A stretch of DNA of 64,000 nucleotides, taken from the NCBI GenBank assembly GCA_027627225.1, contig CM051024.1:44457347-44521346 (forward strand), read 5' to 3'. The notes beneath the pieces were generated by a model. That model saw nothing but the letters and a program-made list of their open reading frames with translations. It was not told the origin of the DNA and ran no database searches. Of this stretch, positions 1 through 64,000 are shown piece after piece. How positions within the stretch are numbered: position 1 is the first letter of the stretch; every line of letters begins with the position of its first letter. Source of the DNA: Congeria kusceri (lineage: Eukaryota > Mollusca > Bivalvia > Myida > Dreissenidae). The position numbers were made by a program, and so were the translations under genes.

Positions 1-60
1 TAAAGCACACATCAGAATTTGTACTGTGGCCAGGCAAGCCCTAAATCTTATAATATTACT

Positions 61-280
61 GTGGCGCGTCATGAGAAAACCAGTCTTAATGCATGTGCGT
101 AAAGTGTCGATGGCACTCTCCGCTTTTAAGGTATTTTCTGTTTCAAGGAAGTCTCTTCTAACCATAAATCCACTTTAGGCGGAAAGTGCCGTCCTGGATC
201 AGCCTGTGTGGACTGCACAGGCTGATCCGGGACAACACTTTACGCACATGCATTAAGACCGGTTTTTTCACGACGTGTCA
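61..280. mobile_element. Foldback MITE A, copy 1
   Basis: Family structure: ends TGAGGCGCGTCGTGGGAAAA and inverse, each followed inward by TTAATGCATGTGCGTAAAG. There are two internal palindromes built on TTAGCCTGTGCAGTC / GACTGCACAGGCTAA and an asymmetric core with AAGTCTCTTCTAAACATAAA. This copy has altered ends. Confidence 0.8.
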
Positions 281-348
281 CTACTTGAGTCTCAGCAAGA
301 ACATGTTACAAGCCTGCCTAAATGAAACTGAGAATCTGAGCAAGCCCA

Positions 349-610
349 GGGCCCATATCCACACAGCTCCATAGTAAAAACCTAAGTAAATTTCTTAAAA
401 TCATAAAATTCCTCAAGTCTGTGGCCAGTTCATATAAAGTTTATTTTGTCTGAAATGGTTTTACTCTTGTAAAGACTCAACAGATGTTTCTTATTTTACA
501 ATATTTCAAGTATAAAATATTGATTTTCACAAGGAATATTGAATTTGAATATTTCCCTTTAATATGACTTAAGTTAAGATTTTCCTTAGGAGCTTTGTGG
601 ATACGGCCCC
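349..610. mobile_element. Inverted-repeat MITE C, copy 1
   Basis: Ends GGGCCCATATCCACACAGCTC and the inverse GAGCTTTGTGGATACGGCCC; inside, TTAAAATCATAAAATTCCTC and AACAGATG words. Confidence 0.8.
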
Positions 611-631
611 AGGTCAAAATGTACCAGTGCA

Positions 632-890
632 GGGTCCGTATTCACAAAGCTCCTAAGGAACAACTTAAGTAAAATCCTTAAATTCATAAAATTCCTTAAG
701 TCTCTGGCTGTTTCATATATAGGTCTTTTAACATTAAAATGTTGTAAACTTGTAAATACTACTTATATATTTAGCACTGCCGCCTTCTTGGTACCAAAAT
801 CATTGGATTTCACATAGACAATTTGATCTGAAATTTTAACTTAAGTACAACTTAAGTTAAGATTTCCCTTAGGAGCTTTGTGAATAACAC
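632..890. mobile_element. Inverted-repeat MITE C, copy 2
   Basis: GGGTCCGTATTCACAAAGCT to AGGAGCTTTGTGAATA. Twenty bases from copy 1. Confidence 0.8.
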
Positions 891-2239
891 AACCCAGGGC
901 TTAAGAGCTTGTGCTAATTTCGACCACTGATATTTACACAAAATTTACTCGCAAAATGCAAGCACAAAGCATATTTTTGTGTCGTTCTCTGTTTCTATTG
1001 TTGTATGCCTGTTGTTGTTGTTTTTTAATCCTTCCAAGTTTTTATAAAGATGTTTGAACCAGATAAGAGGAATGATTTTGTATAAATCTAGACGAGTGCC
1101 TCTCAAAAAGCTACTGTATGTTAATTGTAATAAACCGTAATATAAATGTGTAAGAATGAACATTAAACTTCGGAAGAAAATATTATTACTTTCAATGTAA
1201 ATTGAATTAGATTTATGATTATGATTTATGCACACTTAACCTAAAGGTCAAGAGCTGTAATTTCTTCTTTTGAATTGATTACATTGTTTAAATGTTAAAA
1301 GTTGTTCACTTAACTGATTGTATAATATTTAGTATTTCAATGCACATCTCGTTTTTGCGCACATACAAAACAATTGGCTAAGCAGGCAGGGACTTGTAGG
1401 AAGGCACACAAGAACTGGCATTCAAGTTATCAGCGCTGCTGGTGAGCAAGCAGGCCTTTTTCTACTGCTCTCACGGGTCCGATAGTCGGACCCGTTCCCA
1501 ATGTCAAATATGCGTAATTTAAAAAATCTGTATTCTTTTTTCGAAAATGAAAGTGAAAATAAGATGTTTCAATACTTTACAGCCGATTTTTTCACACTGG
1601 CTTTACATTTGAATATCGTTATAATAATTTTATCGTTGACATTGTTTACAAAGGGAGAACACTCTAATAGCTGTGTAATAAAATGGGTAACACAAAGAAA
1701 AACGATTTGTTTGTCCTCTATCATGATGAAATTTAACATGAATTTTGGGCAAATATTTTGTTATTTATACAAGTGGATGTGTCAGTTAATGGAATGATTA
1801 AATATAAGGAGGTAAAGATTGCTTTTCAAGTTATCACATATTTTCGCGACCTACGTAGTGTAGGCACTACACGATGTTTATTAACACATCATTAAAACTA
1901 AATCATGCAGACAGCAGATCCACAATTTTATTTTGGTGAAGTTGTTCAGATTTGGTAATGCTTTTTTATAAATATACACATTCTTATAGGAAATAAGGGC
2001 ATGCATATGATTACAAACTCTTGGTTGCATAACTTGCTTAGGTATTTATCACAATTTAGTGTTAAATTAAAATTATTAGTGCTGTTAAATTCTTATTTAT
2101 TGATTTAAAACTGTAAATTTCTTTATTATACTTACGATTTAGCGATACATTTTTTTCCTGATTTTGAAAATTTTACGTTGTGAATTTCCCAATTTAACCA
2201 AGGTACTTTTTCCCAAAAAGGTCAAAAAAAAGGCCTGGC
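891..2239. other. Intergenic sequence downstream of the zinc-finger gene
   Basis: AT-rich. Apart from one stray 56-bp satellite unit (1411-1455) and the 1473-1495 hairpin I see nothing. Confidence 0.5.
1473..1495. repeat. Perfect 10-bp stem hairpin
   Basis: ACGGGTCCGA, loop TAG, TCGGACCCGT. GC-rich in an AT-rich setting. Confidence 0.8.
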
Positions 2240-3365
2240 AAGGCCAAAGATGGCTTTGAAAACTGGCATTCAAGTTATCATCACTGCAAGCCCAAATATG
2301 GCTTTTGAAACTGGCATTCAATTTATCAGCACTGCTGCTGAGCATGCCCAAAGATGGCTTTGGAAACTGGCATTCAAGTTATCATCACTGCTGCTGAGCA
2401 AGCCCAAATATGGCTTTTGAAACGGGCATTCAATTTATCAGCACTGCTGCTGAGCATGCCCAAAGATGGTTTTGGAAACTGGCATTCAAGTTATCATCAC
2501 TGCTGCTGAACAAGCCCAAATATGGCTTTGGAAACTGGCATTCAATTTATCAGCACTGCTGCTGAGCATGCCCAAAGATGGCTTTGGAAACTGGCATTCA
2601 AGTTATCATCACTGCTGCTGAGCATGCCCAAAGATGGCTTTGGAAACTGGCATTCAATTTATCATCATTGCTGCTGAGCATGCCCAAAGATGGCTTTGGA
2701 AACTGGCATTCAAGTTCAGCACTGCTGTTGAGCATGCCCAAAGATGGCTTTGGAAACTGGCATTCAATTTATCACCACTGCTGCTGAGCATGCTCAAAGG
2801 TGACTGTGGAAACTGGCATTCAATTTATCATCATTGCTGCTGAGCATGCCCAAAGATGGCTTTGGAAACTGGCATTCAATTTATCATCACTGCTGCTGAG
2901 CATGCTCAAAGATGGCTGTGGAAACTGGCATTCAAGTTATCACCACTGCTGCTGAGCATGCCCAAAGATGGCTTTGGAAACTGGCGTTCAATTTATCATC
3001 ACTGCTGCTGAGCATGCTCAAAGATGACTGTGGAAACTGGCATTCAAGTTATCATCACTGCTGCTGAGCATGCCCAAAGATGACTTTGGAAACTGGCATT
3101 CAAGTTATCATCACTGCTGCTGAGCAAGCCCAAAGATGGCTTTGAAAACTGGCATTAAAGTTATCAGCACTTCTGCTGAGCAAGTCCACACATGGTTTGG
3201 AAACTGGCATTCAAGTTATCATCACTGCTGCTGAGCAAGCCCAAATATGGCTTTGGAAACTGGCATTAAAGTTATCAGCACTTCTGCTGAGCATGCCCAA
3301 ATATGACTTTGGAAACTGGCATTCAAGTTATCACCACTGCTGCTGAGCATGCCCAAAGATGGCTT
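2240..3365. repeat. 56-bp minisatellite, about 20 units
   Basis: Unit GCTGCTGAGCATGCCCAAAG, ATGGCTTTGGAAACTGGCAT, TCAAGTTATCATCACT. Several unit-length variants. An isolated single unit lies 800 bp away at 1411-1455. Beyond the zinc-finger gene end. Confidence 0.9.
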
Positions 3366-3869
3366 TGGATCCATCATGAAGACAAGAACTGGTGAAAGCT
3401 ACCAAAATGCAGTTTGGCCAACATGGTAGGCCCACCATACTAGTGTCTTTGCTAGTAAATGGGGGCAATACACTCTCTGGAATATGGTGACACAACTAAC
3501 AAAATTAGCTAATTATTATGCTCTACTGTACTTTAAAGAAACATCTTGAATGCATTACCTAGGGACTATAGCTCTCCTAGGTATGAATTCTCAAGTACTT
3601 TTCTAATTTCCTAATTTTTAAGATAGTTTTTACTGGATTATTTAACATGTTCGCACTCTCACTGCATTTCTCCAGTAATTTGGTATCAAAATTGATCCTA
3701 CTTCATAACTTTAGTTAATTAGAAATCATTTGTATGTAATTAAGCATGCTATAATAACGTTATGTATTATATTGGTGTCATGTTTAATTTTTAACGTCAA
3801 ATATTGTATAACATGTTGACGTTGTTGCCGTCGACGTCATGTGACAATCACGTCATTTCCTTTATATTG

Positions 3870-3875
3870 TTTATT
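3870..3875 (-). terminator. Poly(A) signal for the zinc-finger gene
   Basis: AATAAA on the minus strand, 135 nt after the stop codon. It falls inside sequence that carries a Penelope-type hammerhead on the other strand, so the signal may be transposon-derived. Confidence 0.5.
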
Positions 3876-3885
3876 ACTTATGTTA

Positions 3886-3924
3886 TTACTCCTGATGAAG
3901 GTCTTTGACCGAAACGTTGAGTAA
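3886..3924 (+). ncRNA. Hammerhead ribozyme, Penelope-like-element type
   Basis: The complete conserved core is present: CTGATGA (3892-3898), stem II GGTC (3900-3903) and GACC (3907-3910) closed by a TTT loop, then GAAA (3911-3914). Stem I is TTACTC (3886-3891) pairing with GAGTAA (3919-3924). Between GAAA and stem I lie only CGTT, so stem III is at most one base pair. That near-absent stem III is the known form in Penelope-like retroelements, where cleavage works best in tandem dimers. No reverse transcriptase is left nearby. It probably marks a truncated element. Confidence 0.75.
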
Positions 3925-4009
3925 GTTAAATTTAAAATGAAACATATGAAGTTCTTTCTCTGTTTTTTATAATTATATCCTGCTCTACTGTAACCGCATT
4001 CATACTGAT

Positions 4010-57857
<53,848 letters not shown>

Positions 57858-58540
57858 CACCTCTCATCTATAGAATATGATTAAGGATATACATTAAGTT
57901 CATTAATTTGATCCAAAAATTAAGTTATTCTGGGGAAGTTTTCGGGTTTAAATTAATTAATTATTGCATTTGGATGGATTATTGAATAATTTGTTAATTA
58001 AACCTTCTCAAATTTAGAACACAGGTCAAATAATTCTTTATAGTAAAACTCGCTTGATAGTGTTTGGTAAAAATAACAACACAATTGCCTGACTAAGGCT
58101 CTATTACATGGTTCAAATTGTTATTCAAAGAATTCTAATATGTTTTTAACAACATTAGGTTAATGTCATGACATGGTGACTAACTGGATTATTTACACTT
58201 AATTTAAAACGACGTTCTACAAGATATAAGTGACAATGACAGTTGTTAATGTTTTTTGTTAAATTCCTATGGTCGAGTTTTCAAATGTAAACAAAACACA
58301 CGTGGTTCCTGTCGGAACTACTGACGGATAACGAATTCGATTGGTTGCTTGGATCTGGATGACCTATAGTTTAAAGCCCATTGTTTACATAGTAAACTGA
58401 GTATATTTCAAGCATTATACAATCTTAACTAAAGCTATTGCAATAAAAACTTCATCCTTTATTATTCGAAAGATAAATTTTAAGAAGAAATACTATGCAA
58501 ATAGTATTTATATCGGTACACACCCCGGGCTGAATAGACA

Positions 58541-58550
58541 AAATGGCGGA
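58541..58550 (+). promoter_or_regulatory. YY1-like site
   Basis: AAATGGCGGA resembles the YY1 consensus (A/C)AATGGCGGC. It lies about 100 bp downstream of the presumed first-exon donor, the usual near-TSS zone for this factor. Confidence 0.35.
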
Positions 58551-58645
58551 TTTTCAAAATTTTTAAAATATGCTCAATAACGGAGCACATCTACAAATTA
58601 TGTTAGACAAAACAAAATAAAGCCTATTCAAACCGATTTACTTAC

Positions 58646-58740
58646 GCAATAAATAAATAATTTTGTCAGAAGTTTAAAATTTCCTCTTCACTCCGATCAC
58701 GACTTTTATTACCCACAATGCAACTTGAAATTACCACCCC
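58646..58740 (-). other. Probable 5' untranslated exon of the zinc-finger gene
   Basis: A strong donor GC|GTAAGT ends here at 58646, and the coding exon 1 has its own acceptor at 57868-57869, so a noncoding exon is required upstream. The 5' limit is unknown; 58740 is a guess set by the factor-site cluster. Confidence 0.4.
58711..58725 (+). promoter_or_regulatory. ZNF143/Staf-like site near zinc-finger gene start
   Basis: ACCCACAATGCAACT matches the CCCA(G/C)AATGCA core of ZNF143/THAP11-type promoter sites. It lies in or next to the presumed first exon, as expected for a TSS-proximal element. Match by eye only. Confidence 0.4.
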
Positions 58741-60043
58741 TGAATTGAGGCCCGTTTTGAGTGGTCTAGCACAGAGACATGTGCTTTCTTTCATTGAATA
58801 GAACAACAACTTGACACAGTTTGAACGATACTATTAAAAATATATATATTATTAAATAAAACATACCAGTTTTAATGAAGATATAAAACTAAATTATGTT
58901 TTTAAATTGTGAAGAATTTTATAGTCGGTGGTGGTTCTTTTGCGTCACATGCCCGTACTGTATATTTCTGTTAATGGCTGTGCCAAACGCAGTTAAATTC
59001 CATACTAATTGCAACGAGGTTTCGGTAGTTATTTTCAGGCAAACAATAACATATATACGCCGAAGGTGGGCTGAACTTTGTGGTCTTATTCGCTTTCCAC
59101 TAGATATGGTGTATCTTTTTACGTGCCGCAGATGGATTGGTGCGCCCATAATAATGTTTTTTATTGGTGGCCATGTATGCCTAATAATGACTACTTCCTC
59201 GCTCGGCGAATGAGATGCCTAGCTGTAATATATTTCAAATGACATGCATGCGGTATAATACAAATATTATACAAATATGGACTTTTTAGCTGTGCAATAT
59301 CATGTGATGGTGCACAGGAAAATCCATATTGAACGAAGCCCTCCACCATTATAATTTAGTTTCATACAAATCCGTCACCTGCTACCTGCTACCGGTAGTT
59401 CTTTTGAAAGATACGTCATCAGATGAATTGTACGTACACATGATATAGACACAACTATATAAGTCAAGTTTAGATTAACTACATTTATGTACGAATAAAC
59501 CTCTCAAGAACGTGAAATGCACGCGTCGGCTAATCTAACATAGGCCTAGTCTAGCACTAGACGGATGCTATCTTCTATCTCTTTGTCAGATAGTCTACTT
59601 TTAATGAATTTTAAATTAAAATATCACAAAATATTTGTACTATTTTAGAAAGTTGTAGGCCTAATAGATCTGTATTATGATTTCCGTTGATGTCAAAGCT
59701 TAGCAGAAAATTATGATTTCCCGTGCAAAGTGCCTTGGTGCGAATGAACGGGCCTCTAAAATTATATTAATTGAAATGTGACGTCACGAACTAGTTGTCG
59801 ACAGTCACCAGTTTTCACGACCCACGCAAATTTGTTTCCCTGTGTGTTAATTAAATCACTAACACAGACATGATTTTGCTCAGTTTCGAATGTAGTTTAA
59901 CAGTAAAAACAACCGTGTATTCCTTTAACATGTAGACAGTGGCTGTAATCGATATCGCAAAAATTAACGAAACGATCGTTCAACTTTCAGTTTAGAAAAG
60001 TTGACAGTTGACGGGTCTGAAAATTTCATCTCGAATCAGGGAA
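58741..60043. other. Divergent intergenic region
   Basis: It holds both promoters. Besides the CRE I see no repeat family here, which is unusual for this window. A 105-codon open frame at 58896-59213 is judged noncoding. Confidence 0.5.
59779..59786 (+). promoter_or_regulatory. Perfect CRE palindrome upstream of PAWR homologue
   Basis: TGACGTCA, the full CREB/ATF site, 258 nt before the ATG and in the likely promoter. CREB responsiveness is inference. Confidence 0.5.
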
Positions 60044-60415
60044 ATGGCATCTAGCTCTGTGAGTCAAGAAAGTCTTGACATAAACGAAGACTCTGAGCTG
60101 ACTGCGCGCCGATCGCGCATCAGAACGCTGAGGGCAAAGGGTGTATTACACAAGCAGGGAGACAACGATTCCGAGACTTCTGGTGATCATGGTTGGGATA
60201 TGAATGGTGGAGATGGATCCAGCCTGCCGCAGTCTGCAGTGTCACACCCAGGCGAAAGTGTGCTGCATGATTCACCGTCACGGTCAGCAATTCAGCGAGC
60301 GAAAGACAAACGTTCGCGACCGAATCACCTCCAAAAGGGAAAGTTACCAAAGGATAAGAGGAAGTTAAGGGAGAAACGAAGAAGTACTGGAGTAGTACAT
60401 CTGGCATCCACAGAG
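60044..60415 (+). CDS. PAWR: PAWR homologue exon 1 (residues 1-124)
   Basis: 124 codons ending phase 0 at ACAGAG|GTACTA. Charged and disordered-looking, with basic clusters ARRSRIRTLRAKG (near the start) and KDKRKLREKRR at the end. An in-frame TTG lies 36 nt upstream but ATG 60044 is the natural start. Confidence 0.85.
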
Positions 60416-61454
60416 GTACTATCTGGTTGCTTTATTTTAATGCTCCATGTCAAAGCAGGACTTTGGCAGTTGTGAACCAGAAGTTTGTTAGCTGAATTTA
60501 CACTGATTTTACATTTATGTATAGTGATCAGTGTGTACAAAAGTTGCTTGTTGATAATCAATAAATATAAAGTTTCTTGACCTATATACTTGATATTTTA
60601 GTTTGTCATATGGACTAACTGTCCAGCTGTTATAACTTGCTGACAAAATTTTTGTCCAACACAACGTCCCCTTGTTTATCCAGATAACTGCAAACAGTTG
60701 GTATCTAAATTGAGTAAAGTCCTTTTAATTTAGCAGAACTATTCCAAACTTGTATGCCTATAATCTGTGTATCATTCTGTTTGGAAGAGCACGGGAGACT
60801 CTCTGGATGATGATGTGGAAGATGAGAAGGGACTCACTGAAGCCAAACGCAACACGACGTACAATGAAGTCATTGATGATGACAACCCTCAGACGCCTTC
60901 AGAAGTAAGTATCCGCTCTGGGGTGGTAAGATCGGTTCGGTTGTCATGCTATACCCAGTCCCTGTTTAGACCAGTCAAACATTGGAATAATTGTCTGTAA
61001 TTCTAACATGTACAGCATACTGGTAGCATTTGTTAAAACCATCCAGTCTTCACGAAATTCTGTCGGACCTAGGACCTGACCGACTAAATTTGTCAAGGTT
61101 CGAAAGAAATTTCAAGTTTGTCGACCCAAAATGTCCGACTCAAATATTTTCTATCAAATCGAAATTTAAACAGCACATGATCATTATAACATCTATTTTT
61201 AAATTCAACGGAATTACACTATGTATATTTTGATTGCAATTTAAAAACACTGATGACCTCGTATCAATAAAGTAAGTGTTAGATTCTAGGATGCAACCAT
61301 TTCCGTATGTGTACGCATGTTTATCAAAGACAAAGAACGCCTACTTGGCAATTAACACACTTCCCTTCTGCACCAGTGTATCAATTATCCATATATTCTA
61401 GACGCAGGAGGAGTCAGTTTTACTACAGCCAAACCAGTCAGTCAGTGAGAACGC
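60044..61454 (+). CDS. PAWR: Par-4 / PRKC apoptosis WT1 regulator homologue, 5' part (3 exons)
   Basis: Exons 60044-60415 and 60788-60904 join in phase 0; 61402-61454 is a probable third. The first ATG is 60044 (MASSSVSQESLD). Residues 105-118 read KRKLREKRRSTGVV, the hallmark core of the Par-4 SAC domain, which in vertebrates drives selective apoptosis and nuclear entry. Thr115 lies in RRST, the PKA-type site whose phosphorylation activates mammalian Par-4. The following acidic stretch with EVIDDDNPQTPSE occupies the position of the vertebrate linker. The N-terminus is much shorter than in mammals and lacks their Ala/Pro-rich region. The C-terminal coiled coil expected for the family is not in the window. 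Transcribed divergently from the zinc-finger gene, about 1.3 kb from its presumed start. Confidence 0.82.
60788..60904 (+). CDS. PAWR: PAWR homologue exon 2 (residues 125-163)
   Basis: Acceptor TTTGGAAG|AGCACG; donor TCAGAA|GTAAGT, phase 0 in and out. STGDSLDDDVEDEKG, the acidic segment that follows RRSTGVV in this family. Confidence 0.8.
61402..61454 (+). CDS. PAWR: Possible PAWR homologue exon 3
   Basis: Acceptor TATTCTAG|ACGCAG in phase 0, donor GAACGC|GTAAAT. It reads TQEESVLLQPNQSVSEN, similar in pattern to the LL-x-P-x(2-4)-VS stretch in the vertebrate protein after the acidic linker. Short and unsupported by other evidence. Confidence 0.45.
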
Positions 61455-63007
61455 GTAAATTTTCCAATATGCTTATGAGCGTCATCGATAGAAAGTGTAT
61501 TACGCCCTCAGTAAAGGGGCAAGCGATTTGTTACACTATCCCGTTAGGTATGTGTTTTTAACTCCCACGTATTTAATAAATTAATTACTACAAATTAAAA
61601 GAAGGTAATATAATTATTACTTTTGCGAAATGAACATTATACTAATTATGAGAATTAATATGAAGTTGTGTAACTTGACAAATTGCGTACGCCAATCGCG
61701 TCAATAGTATGTCTTCATTTGTTAAAAAAATTACATCTACTAGCTACTGTTCACTAACAAAAGTATTATTCCAAATCATCCATGTACACTAATTATATGC
61801 AATAACTTTGGCTGAGGCAACATTTGAAAGTTAGCGAGAGTATTGGCAGTACACTGTGAAAGTGAAAGTAAATAAATTACAATGCATTAAAAATGTTTTG
61901 TTGTTTCTTTTTAATGAATAAAGTCCTTTTAAATTGTTTCATTACCGGTAATCAATAAAAACATTTAGATTTTCAACACAAAGCATTGGATTTTTAGTTT
62001 TGTGATTAAAATAGTGGGTGGGGTGAAGCAGGGACCTATTTTCTAGGTCCCTGGGTAAAGATTACTTGGACGCTCACTTTTGCTATTTAATGTTTATTTA
62101 TTTCCTTTCCTTTTTTAACCACTAGAAACTACATTTTGTTTTTGGAATATTAAAATATTACATTGTATAAAATATGTAAAAATATATACAAGACTCTATA
62201 TAAAATAATAATAGGATTTTAAATATAAACTGTATAAAGTGAAATAGATCTACGTATGTGTTAATTAGACTTAAATTAAAACATATTTTATGAATTTAAC
62301 TGTGTGAAATATAACAAGTTCTACAGATTATTCAGAGACTGAATATTAGTGGTAAATATTGCATACATTTGTGCAAAATTAATTGCAAATAAAATGCAAT
62401 ATGAATTAATGATGTAAACCAGTAAAAACATTTTAATAATTCCCAAATGTGTTTCATTGTGTTTGGTCTGACAAATGTGCAGCAGGTCTGACAGATTTTT
62501 CTTGTTAGTCATACCAAATGTTTGACTGAGGATCTCTGAGTTTCGTGAAGACTGACAATCAATGGCTCAGTTCAAAACTATGGTAATTTATATGTAAACA
62601 ATATAACATTATAAGTAGATACCATAGTTTTGCACTTAAAGCTGCTACTTCATGGATGATAGGACATATATGACTGAGGCCAAAAACATTGTTAGTTATG
62701 TAAAAGTTATGATACTCATCAAATGTAGTCGATTAAGCACCACCTAAGAGTGTAATAACAATACAGATAATAGCGGACGTAACAGCTCGTTTGGGAAAGC
62801 CCATCTAAAAATAGACTACCACTGTTCGGTGTGTGATATTGAAGATGTGATTTTGATTCTAGGTGTCCAATAGTCGACTTAAACGAAAGATAAAATGCTA
62901 ATTTAAAACAATTTTTTTCATTGATTGATTGATTTCTTTTAAAACTATTACCTGAAATATATTGGAAAAAGTCGTACAAACTAAATTTTAAACGAAAATG
63001 TCAGAGT
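61455..63007. other. Intron or downstream region of the PAWR homologue
   Basis: AT-rich, no exon with a coiled-coil character found. Confidence 0.4.
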
Positions 63008-63075
63008 ACCTTCTGGGGCTTGAATCTGGGTCCTCAGCGTGAGAGGCTGACACTCTAACTGCTTCACTAAACACT
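63008..63075 (-). other. tRNA-like pseudogene or SINE head
   Basis: Minus strand reads AGTGAAGCAGTTAGAGTG, GCCTCTCACGCTGAGG (anticodon-arm-like, loop TCACGCT) and CAGATTCAAGCCCC (B box). The acceptor stem does not pair, so I do not call a functional tRNA. Confidence 0.4.
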
Positions 63076-63345
63076 TTCAAAATTTGGGAAATCTTTTTGC
63101 GCTAGTTGTCGTTTCGGGCGTGTTTTGTAAACTATGGAACTGAAATATTTTGGCTAATTTCATAACAACAACCAAAGAACTATAAATATAGATGAAAAGC
63201 GTCAAGACGCTTTTGAAATCGGTTTGTAACAATGCATTGTAATGACAAAACCAGTGTATTTCAAACTTGTGTTAATGTGTCGACAATGTTATTTCAGCCA
63301 GTTGTATCTAAAAATATATTCATTTACTAGATTTGAAGCCATTTT

Positions 63346-64000
63346 TAGCTCTTCTGAGCACGAAGTCCGTCGTCCGTGGCCATCAACAATTTGGTTCGTT
63401 CTCACGCTGGAGACTTCACTTTTTATCCAGTCTTAACCAAACCTGCACAGTTTGTGTTTGACCATAAAATCTCGGATGGGATTGTTATTAGGCCAGATCA
63501 CACCAGTAACACTAGAGTTATTGCCCCTTTTGTTATGCAAAAATGCCTTTTTCCAACATATATACTTTATTTTCCTTCCAATCTTAACCAAACACAGTTT
63601 GTGTATGACCATCTGATCTCAGCAGATGCCAAAAAGGGCCAGATTGTGTTTTAAACACTAGAGTTATTGCCCTTTGTTTGTGAAAAAAATATGCAAAAAT
63701 GGACATTATTCAGGATAGAGACTTCATTTTTCATCCAATCTTCACCAATCTTGTACAGTTTGTCTATGACCATAAGATTAAAGGTGAAGTTGAATATTTG
63801 CAAAATCTGGCCAGAAACACCCGATTTATTGCTGTTTGTTTGGGAAAAAAATATACAAAAATGGACATTATTCAGGATAGAGACTTCATTTTTCATCCAA
63901 TCATCATCATTTGTGCACAGTTTGTCTATGAACGTAAGATTACAGGTGAAGTCGAATATAAGCATGATCGGGCCAGAAACACCGGAGTTATTGCCTCTTG
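63346..64000 (-). mobile_element. ACAAGAG group 2 element, reverse, cut by window end
   Basis: It starts with the inverted 3' end (TTTTTAGCTCTTCTGAGCAC) and continues through reversed subrepeats to the window edge. Confidence 0.82.

Larger units (their letters stand above)
3380..4009. other. 3' flank of zinc-finger gene with Penelope-like remnant
   Basis: AT-rich sequence with no open reading frame. Apart from the hammerhead and the poly(A) signal, CRE-like GACGTCAT motifs occur around 3833. The limits of the retroelement remnant cannot be set by eye. Confidence 0.4.

Noticed and set aside
2578..2843. Short ORFs of WLWKLAF-type repeats
   Set aside because: Translation of the 56-bp minisatellite.
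58896..59213. 105-codon ORF with Trp/Cys-rich hydrophobic sequence
   Set aside because: No family resemblance, sits in the divergent promoter region, and the antisense frame is equally open.
60077..60091. SPRY/SPSB-binding motif at DINED in the Par-4 N-terminus
   Set aside because: The known motif needs (D/E)(I/L)NxN; here the last Asn is Asp, so not claimed.

Overview
This is animal nuclear DNA: introns with GT..AG junctions, several tRNA-derived SINEs, many small inverted-repeat DNA transposons, mariner and hAT copies, minisatellites, and AT-rich intergenic sequence. The abundant ~250 bp foldback repeat with TGAGGCGCGTCG ends and the noncoding elements that begin ACAAGAG are repeat types I associate with bivalve molluscs. 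My best guess is a heterodont bivalve (Dreissena/Mya-like). That assignment is inference.

One gene fills most of the window on the minus strand. I joined 18 coding exons between 57857 (ATG) and 4010 (stop) by splice sites and codon phase. Every junction is phase-consistent and the total is 3,177 nt, giving 1,058 residues. The protein has an acidic, Ser/Thr/Gln-rich N-terminal half, two AT-hooks, a basic patch, a 225-residue Ser/Asp-rich exon, nine C-terminal zinc fingers (eight C2H2 and a last C2HC), and a short tail. It should be a sequence-specific nuclear DNA-binding regulator. I could not match it to a named family. A noncoding first exon probably lies near 58646-58740, beside ZNF143-like and YY1-like sites.

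Upstream and divergent, on the plus strand, the first exons of a Par-4 (PAWR) homologue start at 60044. The SAC-core motif KRKLREKRRSTGVV with its PKA-type threonine is present. The coiled-coil 3' half lies beyond the window. A perfect CRE (TGACGTCA) sits about 260 bp before its start codon.

The rest is repeats, many nested. They include 13 foldback MITE copies or fragments plus a 2.1 kb relative with matching termini; TA-flanked MITEs; hAT-like elements with exact 5-bp or 8-bp target duplications; a decayed mariner in a pre-existing host tandem duplication; tRNA-SINEs interrupted by MITEs; three groups of internally repetitive elements with hairpin ends; a 36-bp satellite with a 360-bp higher-order period; and a Penelope-type hammerhead ribozyme in the 3' flank of the zinc-finger gene.

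The most unusual signal is in the zinc-finger gene. At three different exons the 5' splice site itself has been tandemly duplicated into the adjoining intron (9045-9480, 9928-10103 and 36660-37699), leaving arrays of decoy donors right beside the real one.
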